A DNA stretch of 64,000 nt from Chromobotia macracanthus (lineage: Eukaryota; Chordata; Actinopteri; Cypriniformes; Botiidae). Of this stretch, positions 22,995 to 36,936 are shown piece after piece. Position numbers and translations under genes: made by a program. The stretch lies in contig JAZGTH010000065.1 of the NCBI GenBank assembly GCA_036877525.1, positions 5,491,001 through 5,555,000 of the forward strand, in the 5' to 3' direction. The first letter of the stretch is position 1. Every line of letters begins with the position of its first letter. Under the pieces are notes generated by a model, which worked only from the letters and a program-made list of their open reading frames with translations, had not been told where the DNA came from and made no database searches.

Positions 22995-23143
22995 AACTTT
23001 AAGTCATATCCTGAAGTTAACCCAATTCTAACACACAACGGCTACACTTTAAACATTTACATTTATATATTTGGCAGACGCAAATATATAACTACAAAAA
23101 ATTACAAAGTATCCTGTCAGAAATACAATGTGCAAATTTTATT

Positions 23144-23266
23144 TAGCTTGTCACTGTGGCAGTTCCCTTAGAAAGTACACCTGCTGTATGCTTTAAAGGG
23201 TATGAAAACATACCTTTATTTTACAGAGGTGGTACATTTTGAGGGTACTGCCCCTGTGACAAGCTA
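23144..23266. mobile_element. Short MITE with TAGCTTGTCAC termini
   Basis: A 123 bp element with about 25 bp terminal inverted repeats: TAGCTTGTCACTGTGGCAGT at the left and AGGGTACTGCCCCTGTGACA then AGCTA at the right, differing at three or four positions. The interior is also partly self-complementary. I recall this terminus from an abundant cyprinid repeat built on GGTACTGCCCC ends. Confidence 0.75.
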
Positions 23267-23660
23267 ATGGCATTCACACTTTTCATCTGACAATGTATCC
23301 CAAGGATTTCATTATGTCATCAAACAAAGGCATTTAAACCAGTTCCTAATAAAGGGCTACAGTGAAAAAAGTGAGTGAACCTTTGCACAGCATTCTGAAT
23401 ACATATCCTGTCAACTTTCACCCTGATGAGCAGCTGCCCAATGCACACCAGACATAACTGTATTACTAATCAGCAGAAATGCCAAACCACAAGAGAATCT
23501 GAAGAAATGATTATACTGGAGCTGTTCTTTTAGACTTATATAACTATGACTCTAATAAGACCAGCACACACAGCACTGTAATAATGCAGGACCACATGCT
23601 GTATAAGATGATCTATTTCCTGTAAAGACAAATAAACAAATTTCAGTATGTGTGGAGTAA

Positions 23661-23662
<2 letters not shown>

Positions 23663-23754
<92 letters not shown>
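23663..23754. repeat. (TG)46 microsatellite
   Basis: Uninterrupted TG/GT tract of about 92 bp, the longest simple repeat in the window. The open frames across it on both strands (poly Cys-Val and Thr-His) are artefacts. Likely length-polymorphic and able to adopt Z-DNA. Confidence 0.97.
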
Positions 23755-23757
<3 letters not shown>

Positions 23758-25513
23758 AAGGCAATAATATCTGCAGACTGGAGACAGTCTCCTTACAAAC
23801 AACCCTTCCACCCAATCATGAGACTAGCCATGCTATCTGTCTGTATCTCTCCCCCTCTGTCTCCCTCTCCTCTGTTAGACTGAAAGAGGAAGTTTTAACC
23901 ACTTCCAGTGTAGAAGGCAGGGTTGTGCTGATTCACAAGTCCACTGAGCAACAAACACTTTCCACCCACAAACTTTGAAAACATCTAAAATATGACATTC
24001 AAAAAACATGTTATTATAAATTAAAGCGAGAATAGAGCAGCAATATAGGAGAAATATAGGAGTATAGGAGAAAATTTATATTCTTAAAAAATTTAAATGT
24101 GTGTAATAGTAAATAATCTATTTTAGGTACATAAAACATGTAAACACTGTGGCAGTATTAAAACATTGCTTTGTTTGTTTAAATGTCCCGACCATCCCAA
24201 AACAGCACACTGGCTCAACCAATTATGTCAATTTGTGGAGGAACTTTCTTTAAGTCTGAGCAATTGCAGACAGAAGGAGAGTTTTGGGAAACCTGTTTAA
24301 AAGCGATCACTAATTTTGCAATTTTTAAATTTGCAATTTAAAAAAAAAGTGCTGCAGAAATGACACACTTTAGTGTCACTTTAGTGTCAACACTTAAAGT
24401 GCTGCTAATGCTTCTGTTGTAAACACTTAGTTCTGTACCTCTTTACATTTATATGCAAATTATTTAATTACTTTCCAGCTAGGTATAAAAGAGCTGAAGA
24501 TGATATTGACAGTGTTGCAAAACCAGCGTGAAATCTTAACATGTAAGTCATTTCGGCTAGCCTCTGGTTTTCAACTTTTGATAAGCAGTTTAGCAGTTTA
24601 ATAGATGGCAGTACATGCAGCTTTATTCCCAAGAGTTTAAAGGCATTAAATGCTGATCTCTGAGCAGTTGTGGGCAGAAAGCACCCTTTCACCAACTTGG
24701 CCCTGATAGTGTCCAGAGCTGTATTTTGTTTCATTGCTGCTATGAGACTGAAATAAAATACATTTAAATCCACAAAGTGCTTAGCCTGAAGCAGACGTAC
24801 AGTGTGCATCCAGGACTGTTGCTGCAACTCTTACATCTACCCAAATCAGTTAAAGGTTGGGCTTTGATATTTTTATGAAGACCCATAATACTTTTAACAG
24901 ACTGTCACTGGCGCCCTACTGTTCATCTAATATCAAAGTTCACTTCTTTAGCATCATTGCACACATGCTTTCCTAATGCATCATAATGCAGTGTATAAAG
25001 CTTCACATCACAGATCTGCGGTTTGGTTTGTAATATTGTCGTGGTTTATATTATGTGCATAACTAAAATACCTCGGTTCATCCATAATTGACCATTTGAA
25101 CTCGCCTAAAAACAAACAAACACCAGACCACACCCATGTGTTCAAACCTAACTGTTTAATATCTCTTAACGTGACATCATCAATGATAACAGAGCATACT
25201 CTCTGTTCCACCACACCAACCAGAAACACATATGTCAGACAGAAACGCCATGTTCATATATTATGCTGTCAAGACCAAAAGATTAATGGTAGTTAATTAA
25301 AGAAGCTTTCCATAGTAATTACAAATTTGGCATGAGCACTCAGCTTGAGGTATCAAAGTTTATGCAACGCTCACACAAAGGAAATTTGACTGACAGAGGG
25401 AATGCAGTCTAAAGCATTTAAAGAAGAGAATTCAAAGACCATGCAATACAAATGTTTATCCCTGCGTTATTTGTAACTGTATTTTAATGTAGAAAAAACA
25501 TTTCTTTGGCCTT
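23755..25513. other. Intergenic, no gene recognised
   Basis: AT-rich. The block at about 24180-24300 (with TGGCTCAACCAAT) looks like a dispersed repeat I cannot name. A CACTTTAGTGT motif is tandemly repeated at about 24365-24390. A 119-codon minus-strand frame (24468-24827) has no recognisable domain. Confidence 0.5.
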
Positions 25514-25761
25514 CCCAGCTTCCCAGGGAACATTCTCAGAATGTTGACTAATGTTTTCTAAACTTCTCAAAAAGTGTTCTTGCACTAGTAGAACTGTGTA
25601 ACGTTATATATTAAAATGTAATTCTAAAGTGTTTTGTTTTAAGTAGAATGTTTTAAAAACGTTACAGAATTAAAAAAATGTTTGAAAAATGTTCTTCTAA
25701 GTAAGTAATATTGTGCAATATACAATATCTAAAAGCCTGACAACCTAAAATTGTTAGCTGG
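25514..25761 (+). mobile_element. MITE with CCCAGCT end, copy 2
   Basis: Starts CCCAGCTTCCCAGGGAACAT (the left end is slightly altered) and ends CCTAAAATTGTTAGCTGG, the conserved right terminus of the family. The body has the shared GAATGTTTTAAAAACGTTAC block. Length is about 248 bp. Confidence 0.75.
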
Positions 25762-28700
25762 ATTGTTACACTATAATGTACACTTCCGTTCAGTTAATAT
25801 ATTAGTGATGTATGTATGTAATATATTTTAGCGATTATCTTGGTTAACCGCAAAACCAAGCAATAATGCGTTTCAACATTTAGTCCTGAGACATATATAA
25901 CTGTCCTTGTGTTTTGAAACGTTGGCATGTTGTCACTTAAACTGTGTAAGGTGATTATGAAAGTGGGATAACTGTCACTTTGACATATATAGTGGTAGCA
26001 AATGTACAGGACACATTAAAAGGCATCATATAAACAGGACAATGAGAGTATATTTGATTTTTATTCCATTGGAACATCCAACCTTTGATCCCCTTAACAC
26101 TTTTCCATGTTACATTGAAAAATGCATCATAATGTTCAAAAATGTTTAAACCGAAGTCTCTGCTTATATAACATCCATATGGCTTTTGGATTCAAACAAA
26201 CAGGAAATTGTGCTGCATCATTCAATCTAACACAGTATAGCTTGTTACGTCACTGTGTTGTAGTGCACTGGAATGCCCTTCCAATCTTCATCAAAGACCA
26301 CCAAGTCCCTAAGACTCTTAGCATCTGTATGTACCCAATGTACAAAACACCTTCTTTGTGCCCATGTGCAGACACAGGAATGCCTGACACCAGACTGGGT
26401 CAGCACATACTGTAAGCGGGCTGAGGCGTACCACAGCCAAAGAACTTTGCCCTCCCTCCTCGTCAACAGACGGAAAAAGCCAACCTTATCCAAAATCCAA
26501 TGGTTTGCACTGATCAAATGCTGTTGTCAGGGAACGAGATTCACAAAGAGAAGAAGAGACATGAGAAGAAGAGAATGTGTTCTGACAGGCTGATATAATG
26601 ACAAATGTTTTCATACTATCCCACATTCACAACTGGTTATGTACAGTGCGTGCATGCATGCATGGCTATGTGTGTCAGTGTGTGATTTAGTGATTAAGGC
26701 AGATTGTTAACATGCTTTTCACTAGTATTTGATTAACTCTGAGTTTAACTCATTTTCAAGTAAAGTGGATCAGATCAGATGTTTGCAGGACAGTGAAACA
26801 GCGTGTCCAGTGGAAACATAACAGTTTGGGCTGCTTTATTAAAATCACAGGCAAGCTCAATATTACAGCGGTCTGATTCTACAGCAGTGAATCAGAAATG
26901 CTGATCTCTGTATGACAAACACAATGGACATACATTGCATATTTCTTAGTGCAGATCCCAATGGATCAATAAGGAAATACACATTTTAACATTGATATGA
27001 CAATGTCTTAAATGAATCTACCCAGTGTAGCCCTTTCTCTGCTTGTTCTCTGTATCTTTGTTCTCTGTGTGTGCATGGATAGGCCAGAGGCGTCCATATT
27101 CCTGCATGTGTTTCTCATTCAGTGTGAGCAGTGCTGGAGTGTTGACCTCATCACTGAAAGCTCACTCACATTTCCTCTTAGGTGTCTCACAGGCCAACAC
27201 AGTGACCGCTGATGACCCTGTTCCCCTCTCTGTTTCATTTTGACTGTAATCATCTGTCTAAATATAGAATATATATAATGCTTTGTGTGTTTCACTATTC
27301 AATTCTGCCTCATCTAATAGTAATTTTAAATCTCTCTTTTCTGGCTTCTTTTTGTGGTAGATGAACTCCAGAAACATAATGGAGGAGTTGACAGATATCC
27401 CAGCCAGCAACATCCATCAGAGAGAAAAAGAAAGATAAGATGCACAAGTTAGGAGTTAAGAAAATGAAGGATGGTGAATTGGTTTGTTTATTCTGCATGT
27501 GATTAGTGATAATACGTATTATCCCTTTGTAGAACAAACAACAAGTCCCATTAAAGAACACACACACGCACACACACAGCTGCTAATGACAGCCTCATGA
27601 CAGAATGACACATTCTGTTCTGATGACATCAGCATGTCACCCCCCCCAAAGTTGAATTATACTAGCAACTCATGGCCAGTGATCGCACAGCGTGTGCTTG
27701 TTTGAAACGTTTGTAAGTATTAGTTGTTTGTAAGTCATCGTAATTGCTAATTCCACTATCCGATGTTTATATTCTAAAGTCATCAAATTAGCCTGAAGCT
27801 ACAAATGAGCTGAATGAGCTGAGCCTTAATGTTCATGCTACACTAATATAAACACAGAGAGAAAACACTTATCTGCCGGTTTAACTGTTATGTAACAGCT
27901 TTGTGTGTTTAAACAGGTCTTTGCAGAAGTTTAGCCACAGTTGTGAAGAGGGGTATAGGTGGAAGAGCCCTGACAGAAAGACAGACAGACAGACAAAAAA
28001 AGAAAGATAAAGAAAGAAAGTCATCTTTAGGGAAGCAGAGAAAACAGAGGAATTTGTTTTGATATTATAATTGTGTTTATTAATGTTATTGTTGTTATAT
28101 ATATACATATACACATAAACAAATATAACATCTTTATTATTAAGATCTTTATTATTGAAAAACACTATAAACTAAGAGGGGGTGTGGGGATGACCACTCA
28201 AGTGTCTGTGTCAGAGGATATTTTGGTGTCAGATGACTTCATATCACCCACATGGTGTTTGGTCATACCCACACACTGTCAAGACTGAGTGTGTTTGTGT
28301 TCTCGTCACACATTTCCATTGTGACACAGCATGTTTTCAGTCGGGAACCAGGGGATTCCAGATCTGATGCTTGTGTATTCCACAACACGACTGTACTTGA
28401 TGAGCAGTGATTTGACTGTAAATGTTTTTGAGATGTTGAAAGGGCTGTCCCTCAGTGCTTTGCTTTATAGCCTGCAGATTACAGATGTAAAATATCAGTG
28501 TTTTTCTTTAGTACAATATCAATTCAGTTCCATTTCATGTTTATACAGTTTCTGAGTTAAACATATTTGGAACAATTTCTTTACATTTTCTTTACAGTAT
28601 TAACAAGCAAACAATACCATGAAATCTTTTGTGTTACTGTAAAATTAACAACCGTAACCCTACCATTAATTTGTTGGTATTATTGCAGGTTAATTAATTC

Positions 28701-29289
28701 CATTATTGTTAATGAATTACATTGGGTTTAATTATAAATAAATTGTCCCTAACAGAATTAAATTAGAAACAGTCTCTAAAGTTTGGCTTTACAAGTGACG
28801 TTTACAATGAGTATCAGTGTGGTTTTGTGTGTCTGTGATATGATTTATTTAATTCAAAAACCATTTGTGAGGTTGGCCTCACTAGTAAAAAAAAGCTTAT
28901 CAAGTGGACAACTGTTTTTGTTTTAATCCTTTTAGAGGATAGAAAATATCATTAGCCTGGTCTGAAATCAGTTGAAATCTATGAGATGTCCTTAATAAAA
29001 CAGTGACACATATAGTGTGTGTGAATCAGATAAGGCACTATTCTAAGACAAGTTTCACAAACCTAAAGCTAAATTAGTCATGGTTTTCATAGTAAGATAA
29101 AGACATTTACTAAACCCTACCTCTAACCGCCACACAAACCTGCTGACATTAAGAGATTTAGTTTATGAGCATTTCAAATAGCGAGCACCATGTCAGATAT
29201 CCTGAAAGGTCATGTTTTCAACATGTTTCACTGTATTTTTGAGGACATTTTCAATTTTGGCTCTCACAGGTACGGTTAAACCTGTACAC
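25762..29289. other. Intergenic, no gene recognised
   Basis: No gene supported. The part at 26240-26590 is less AT-rich than its surroundings and is open on both strands (90 codons minus at 26245-26517, 106 codons plus at 26273-26593), but neither reading resembles a protein family I know. A GAAAGA/GACAGACA low-complexity run lies at about 27973-28020. Confidence 0.45.
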
Positions 29290-29525
29290 TCAGACACACA
29301 CACATTTACTTATCTAAATGCCAACACTTTCATAGACAACAATACAACATAACCCTAACCCACACTCTAACCCTAACAGAAAACTTTCTGCAGTTTAACT
29401 GTTAAAAAAGTTACTATGTTTTCAGTGTTTTTACAAATGAGGACGTCCCCAAAAGGTGGTTTTGCTTAGATTTGTCAGGTTTTGCTCAGGTTAAGCAAAC
29501 CCATACCAAACACACACACTCACCA
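29290..29525 (-). mobile_element. Dispersed repeat of the GGTATTCACT/GTCCCC family, weak copy
   Basis: On the minus strand it shares the GCAGAAAGTTTTCTGTTAGG block and TAACCCTAACC-type run with the copies at 55217 and 57320, and likewise adjoins CA-rich sequence. Boundaries are approximate and the match is weaker than between the other two. Confidence 0.4.
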
Positions 29526-32500
29526 CACACACCCAACACTGCAGAAGCACAACGGCCATCCACCGTAGTTACATGTACTTGATGTCAACTTCAATTGCAG
29601 CTTTTCATTGACATCCTCTATAGTCAGCCAATGATTACACCACTTGATCATTCCCTGCAAAGCTACAAACACTGTGTTCAGCAAAGAAAATACAAACATT
29701 GCCCAACACATAAACTTTACCATCCATACTCACACCAGGCATCTAAACACACAGTCATCTCTCAAATCTAGAAAACAGAGCACTTACATGTCCTACTGCT
29801 TACAGTCACATACCCCCCCATACACATTATGAGACAATGTGTTTATAAAATTACACACCATAAAAAATCAGCTGGGTGTGTCACTCGATATGACCCACCA
29901 TTGGTGTTATAAAAGCAATGATGTCAGAACATTGTAACTTTTACTAAACTAAAAATCATTACTGCTCTGAAAAATGTGTTAAGTTTCAACGTGAAAAACT
30001 CAGGATAGACAGATGGATTCAGTTAGGATAGGTTTATTCAGATTATTGGAAACATTTTATGCAGTGGACATCAAGTTAAACAGATATATGCAATAGCTGG
30101 CAAGTGTAACAATCAGACCAAAAGAAAGACTTTCAGGATGAGACATCACTTAAAACCAAATAACCACAATCATCACAACAGAAGCATTTCTGCAAAACAG
30201 GAAATTATTTCTCACTCCTTTCAGAGAAAATAAAACTGATAGCATAATTTCTTGGAACTTTCAATACCTAAGGTATGTTTTATCTCATTTAAATAGTAGA
30301 AAACGGAACAATTTCTTTTTTGTTTCCCAAAATGTCACGCAGAGTTTTAAGAATTGTTTGCAATAGCATTTTATGTAAAAAAGTATAAACTTAAAAAGAA
30401 AAAAATACATTTTTTATATTGATTGCATCAGATCATAATCCAGAGTACTGCTATGAAAACATGTTGTAACATTTAGAACTTAAAATGTTCTTTAACAAAT
30501 TATTGAAATTAAGCTACAAAAAGGCTCATTGCATCCTGTACTTCTTCAGCTTTCTGATGGCAGACAACTATGTTATGTGAGATGTTTCGAACACTGCTCT
30601 TACTATTTCAACTATATATGGCATGTACACTGTACACAGTATGCTGTTTCTCAGTATGAGAAACCTTATGAGTAAGAAATACCCAGAGGACCTTTTACAT
30701 TTACCAAAGTGCGCAGTCTATATACAACAGACCACACTGTTATTTGATTCCAAATGAAAAATACCCAGTTTTAAGAAACTGACGTTTGACATGTTGCATA
30801 ATGCTAGTTTTTTATTAATATTTTTATTGTAGGCAGTATATAGTATATACAGCAGAGTGCATTTAAATACATTCACACATTAATGCACAAAAACCACACA
30901 TTAATAAGTTCTGTCAAATCATGTGATGTTCCAGGCTGTGTGTTGCACCTGCCACAGAAAATGTCTCAAGTATATGTATGACCCCAATGACTGAACAATG
31001 TCAATGATGTTTTGGGTTGCACAGTATTTCTACAGACTTCTATTTCAACCACAGTGTCATGCAGAGTGATGTATACTGTGTTATTAAAGTTCTTCCTTTG
31101 AGCGAGCATCATAAATTGTAATTCGGACACAGGTCTTTAAAATGGTCAGAAATCTATAAATCTTTAAACTCAGTTTGGCAATTCTGTGGAATCGAGGGAT
31201 TCGCAGGTGCCAAACCCACTGTTTCTCAATACAACAAAAATTGAAATTGTGTTGCAAGTACAGTTTCTTGAAACGAAGCACTTTCAGTGTTTCAGTGCAA
31301 ACAAAAACAGTTTAGACCATTCAAATAAACATATTGGTACACTAGATGAAAAGTGAATCCCTGAAGTCGAATGTGCTAACTTTGCACTTTACTGAATCGT
31401 TTGGATCACTGCATTGGGTTCTCCTATTTCCCCCTGAAAACAACTGATTTGGAGGTACCTCTTAAATTGTACTTATCTGTGTAGTAATACGCTGAACCTA
31501 CAGCCATTGATGTGATGTAGCTTGTCTAAAGTAATATTACAGATAGTTAATGCATACAGTACATCATCTTGATTTACACTGATTCCTGCAATGTTGCTTA
31601 ATATTCCAACTCAGAAGTGATTTTATTAATGGTATATCTTAAAAATCACAAGTTTAGCATATGCAAATAAACACAACGCTGATTCCAGGGCCCTGTGCAG
31701 CAGTTAATTAGCCAGGTGGTGATCATGGTTTCAACATTGTGAAAGTAGCTTAAAGTAACACAGTTACTACGGACTCTACTGATGCAATAAAAATAATCAA
31801 TACTGATTGAAATCCTAAAATGACTTTTGTTTCAAACAATGTAGCACAATCATTGACGATTATGAAACTGCAAGGAAATTGTCCATTTCATGATGGCACA
31901 TAATGTGTTGAGATCAGGACATAGAGCCAAACGGTTCTTGTTGCGAAACTGTGCCGTTCTGTGCCGATCTGGGCCAGTTGGCATGGTTACGGTTTCTATT
32001 TTAACTGTTGCTATATGAAATCAGAATTAGAATGCCTGTCCAGATATCAATAAGGGCAACTGTCTCTTCCATAAACCAAACACCCTCTGACATTTCTCCT
32101 GTTGAGTTCTTCTGTTAGTTTAATATATTCTGACTTCATGTTTAATAATTTTCATTTACCTCATCCAAAGATGAGCGAATTTCACTAACTTTTGTGAAAC
32201 AACAGAGCTATACATGCAGAGAATTTTGGGGTGGGATTAGTGTGTGATTGTACCATACATACATCATGCCTCAGGAAATGTGCTTGCTGCGCTCAAAACC
32301 GCTGATGGTGAACAGCAGATAAAGTTTATGAGTTGAAGGATTAGATATCTGCCCTCATGATACTAAACCTCAAATCTGGGCTGAAGAATCAGTCTTGCAA
32401 ATTCAAACAGTCTTTTTCCAAATGTCTAAATATGATAGCAAAATGGTCATGATTTCAAACTTTTGCACTTTTTAAACATAAATAGGCTATACATTGTACC

Positions 32501-35500
32501 TTATGCTCTAACTATCTATTTATGAATTTTAAGGCTTTCAAGGAGACAAAAAAGAAAAAAGTTACAGGAGAGTTGGGGGTATTGGATAAGGTTCATTGTT
32601 GATTCTCTCAAGACTCAACGTTAAGAAACAGTGTTGAAAGAAGACTCCCTCTGGCAAACATACTCCTCCACTTCCGTTTCTCTCTATGTACATATTTTTC
32701 ACTCTGTTTCTCTCTTTCCCCTCTCTGCCCTCACCCCACTTATAGTCTGAGTTATGTTTTTTGGACAGAATTATTATCTGCGCTTCAGAATGCAGAAGAG
32801 CAACAAATCACTCAGGGACTCTCCTGTTCCTCTGCACCTCTGGAGAATGTGCTGGTAGTAGTCAAATTAGCACAAGCCATTAAGAGATTTCACAGCTGTC
32901 GATGATGTATAGTGCATAAAGTTCATTCTTTTCTCTCTGGACTCTTTCAGAAGACTTATTGAGTGACTTCAGTGTATTATGTGAGAGTGTGTGTGTGAAT
33001 GTGAGTGCGCAGAGTTGTATATCTTTATTTAGGCCTTAGAATCAAACATCCAAAACATACAGAATACTCAATACTAAATAATGTGTTATGTACTGTTAAA
33101 CAGGCCAGTCTCATTAAAACAGAGGTGCACATTTGGGCATTTATTCTTTTGCTTTTTTGTTGTTTTTTGTCTTGTGAATAAGCTAAAGATCAGGTTTAGG
33201 CCCGAATAAGGTGGAGGGAATATTGAAGAAAGAGGGTAAGCAGTGACATAAATCTCATTTTACTGAATTTTACTATAGTAAATAGAGTAAGCTCTAAGAA
33301 TACAGCTCTGTTTATATTTTATTAACTAAAATTCTGTATAAATAATACATTTAACAAAAATTACATATTGAACAGAAAGACTTGAGCACAGAAAACATGC
33401 CAAAGATGTTCACATTCATCTTTATTAAGGGTTACACCAACATGTGAACTGCTGAAGTGAACTACGACTGTTGATCTGTAGTTGATTTAGAGTAAAGGAT
33501 GGAGTAAACCAACCATTGATTTTAACTGAGAGGTCTTATATTCTTGGAAGTTGAGAAATGAACGTTAAAATGTGTGGGTGTGTGTGTAGTTGGGGGGTCT
33601 GCCTGTCTGTCTGCAGGAGATCATTTCAGACCTGTTAGACCAGTTAAGAGCATAACAGACAGTGATGGTGGTGGTTGGCAGATGGTGGGGTATTTGATGG
33701 TGATCTGTTTTCATGTCATCAAGTCAGTGGGAAGAATGATGATGCTTCTGTTACTCTGCTCTGACTTGTTTGTCCTGTTACATCAAGAGCCTCTCTAGTT
33801 CAATCCCTCTGTGCCCTTAGGTTCAGCCCTCCACTGAACTCACATGTGATGAAGTGCTCCGACAAGACCACACACTCAACTACACCAGCTCACATCAACA
33901 ACGCAGGCCCTTATTATGTTAATACATACAATTTACTATACATTTATATGTTAAAATGTAATACAACTAAGTTCAACCAAGTTGTCACAAATAACCCAAT
34001 TAACATTTGTACCTTGGATTTCATTTGTTTATGACAATCTTGGAAACATCTGTTATGTCATTTTGTCATTCTGTTACCACTTATTAACTTCCAAAGCAGC
34101 TATTAGAACAAAGAGGTGGGACACAAAAATCAGCAAAAATGGTTGCAAAATGAAAGTGGTTGTTTTGTTAGGTTTGTTATCTCTGCCAACACATACATGT
34201 ACTATATAGACCGTGAAGGGATTTTTACAATGTGTGATTATGATCCAAACCTATAGGGACACAAGATTTGTATGATTTATTATTCTAATACAGTGACATA
34301 GCTGACATTTTTAAGTCACCTTTCCAATATTTGTATTACACCTTTGTCAAATAGAGCATTCTGTGCAACTGAAAGATATCTAGACTGCTATCATAAAAAT
34401 ATCTAGTCCAGGATTCTTAGCATGTCTCCACAGGGGGAAACAGAATCAAATCTGGAGAAGGTTGTTGGCTCAGCTGGCTACATGCAAACTAGACATTTAA
34501 CTAACAGAATTCTCTCTCTCTGTGTGTGTGAAATTAAAGATAGATCTTAAAGATCTGTGCTGACAGGTAAGGATAGGGGAGTGATAGATGGAATATTAGT
34601 TTTGGCATGTTTAAGCATGGGTTCTGTGTACTAAACATCTCTCTGTCTTTCTTACTAAAAAGAATAATGACATAAGCTTTTCCTCTTTCAGACATATTTA
34701 AAATTCTCTTTCAAACCCCTGACCACCACAGAGTAACTAAAACCAACCCACAAAGAAGTAATATATTACATCACCCACATGTTTACAGCCTGAATGGATT
34801 TGTATTGTATACTGTTTATATTTTTTTAATTAACTAAACATTTTTAATATGGTCATAATCAACAATGTAGACTGCTCAGTCCTTAGCAGTTCAATTTAGT
34901 ATTTCAACAAAACAGTGCAAATATTAATTTCCACAATACATATTGTTTTTGGCAGGTTTACAAACTAGTGCCTTACAAACCATCCACTTGTCTTACATGC
35001 AGTGTAAGTGGAAAGGCAAAACTATTTAAAATGTTTAAGAAAGAAACCTTGGAAGGAACCAAGACTCAGAGAAGACCATCTCCTCGGCTGACACATACAC
35101 AAATGCATACTAACATAGTACATAACCAGCCAACTTACATGTATGCATACATATATGATTACATAGATATTTACACAAACGTTAACTTGACCTGATGTTT
35201 GTATTATTGACTAACTTTGTATAATTATATGCAAATTTCATATGCAATTTCAGAGAGGCTGGCAATAACAACCTAAGATCCCATCCTCCCTTCTGATCGC
35301 TCTCCAAAGCCACACCTCCAACACATGAACGCATACATAATCTGACAGGCAACTGGAACAACCTATCACTGCATTTGAACGGAATGCAATGATTGGACAA
35401 ATATTTTATGGTCCTGCACCTTCCACAGAAGATATATATATTTATACAAATATTTTTAGATACATTTCTTAGTTATTGCTTTTAGGATGTGAAGAGACTG

Positions 35501-36699
35501 TCAACCAGCATAACAGTTTTTTTCTGGAAAACATTGTCTACCCTGCCTTTAAATCTAATTATTATAATTGTTTCAATACAACAGCAGTATATGAACTGTT
35601 GAAAAGGATTAAAAAAAACTCACTCTTTTCTAAGGCCCTTGTTCTGAGCTTTATTTTCTCAGCTGTAACAATGTGAAAGCCTGGATTTCAGCTTCATAAA
35701 TACTTTCTATTCCCTGAGAGCTGTGTGTTTATGTCATAAGCTCATACTAACACAAGCAGCAGAGTCTTTTATAAAGAGAGTGTTGTGTCCCAGACTTCCA
35801 CACTGGACCTTTTGCTCCCCCTTAAGCGAAATACTGGCACACTTTAACAGCTCTATATATACACATATTCAAAGTCTTAGCGGCAAAGAGATTGATGTAA
35901 ATTAACTATGATCCTTTACATATAATGCATTAGGAAAAAACACACAAACACAACATCAGTCTATAGCAGGGAATGCTGCATTATGAATATATAGCATAGG
36001 TGACTCCTTCTTGTCCTGCATGCGCAATGGCCATTTGCAGTCGAAGATCAAAAACACAAGCTTTAAATCAATCTCAGGCTGACAGAGAGAGATAGAGAAT
36101 GTGTTTCTGTGTGTAACAGAGAGGGGAGAGATGACTGTGAATGCAGATATGGGCTTTGACAAACAGGACTCAGTGATAGTAGGTGCAAAGGTAGAGCTGG
36201 GTGAGATAAAGGCTGCTCTTAACACGCAGATGAGATGCTATTCAGCAGACAGAGGGCATTTTGATAAGCTGAGAGCACACACACAATTGATAAGTCAGGT
36301 CATACACATAAAGACCCATATTGATCAGTAAGGTCACTCACATGCATAGACAAACTTCAATAATTAACAGCTCTGATAGGTGAGGTCAGCATGTGATCTG
36401 TTTAGCTAATACTGTTTAGCTAATACTGAAATAATTACATCACTGTGTACAAGTGACTCAGAGAGGACTTTTTTAATAACTTGGGGTTTGAATATGAACT
36501 TAATACAACATTTGTTCAGTTTTAGAATGTTATCAGTTCATTATCAGTCAAATTATAAATTAGTTTTGGTCCAATAAATCTTTATGTGCATGAACAGACA
36601 ATACATATCAAGCACGCAGAACAATGCACAAGAATTGGTCATTCCTATAACACTTTTTCAGGAGTTACACGTGCATCTGAATTAATTGGTAAATCAGAA
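29526..36699. other. 7 kb intergenic stretch, no gene recognised
   Basis: AT-rich DNA with no open frame above about 75 codons and no recognisable domain, RNA gene or repeat that I can name. Segments at about 32000-32180 and 32770-32960 read like noncoding conserved sequence (balanced, non-repetitive), but this is an impression only. Confidence 0.5.
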
Positions 36700-36775
36700 G
36701 TATTTAATATGACGAGATCAACTTGAAAACGTTAGGTTACATCAATTGAAGTCATTTTAGAATTATTTTGAAATA
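36700..36775 (+). mobile_element. Fragment of CACTGTAAAAA-family MITE
   Basis: The run with TATTTAATATGACGAGATCA followed by a TTAGGTTACATCAA block resembles the interior of the element at 43986-44349 (TATTTAGTATGACAAGATCA then TTATGTTACACCAA). Termini are absent. It directly adjoins the SINE at 36783. Confidence 0.45.
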
Positions 36776-36782
36776 GCTAATT

Positions 36783-36936
36783 ACATTTACACATTTGGCG
36801 TACGCTTTTATCCAAACCAACATACTGTACATTCAAGTTATACATTTTATCAGTATGTGTTCCCTAGGAATCGAACCCCCAACCTTTGTGCTGCTAACAA
36901 AATGCTCTACCAGTTAACAGTTAAGCTACAGGAACA
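36783..36936 (-). mobile_element. tRNA-derived SINE (cyprinid type)
   Basis: On the minus strand it reads from a tRNA-like head (GTAGCTTAACTG..., B-box-like GGTTCGATTCC at 36869-36879) through ACACATACTGATAAAATGTA to the 3' tail resembling TTTGGATAAAAGCGTACGCC. This head-body-tail order matches a very common cyprinid SINE (HAmo-like, from memory). It is nearly full length. Confidence 0.8.

Noticed and set aside
23536..23978. Open frames rich in Thr-His or Cys-Val on both strands
   Set aside because: They are translations of the TG/CA microsatellite, not genes. The same applies at 38434-38722 and 41680-42077.
29340..29385. Telomere-like AACCCTAACCC run
   Set aside because: Only a few imperfect units within a dispersed repeat; not an interstitial telomere array.
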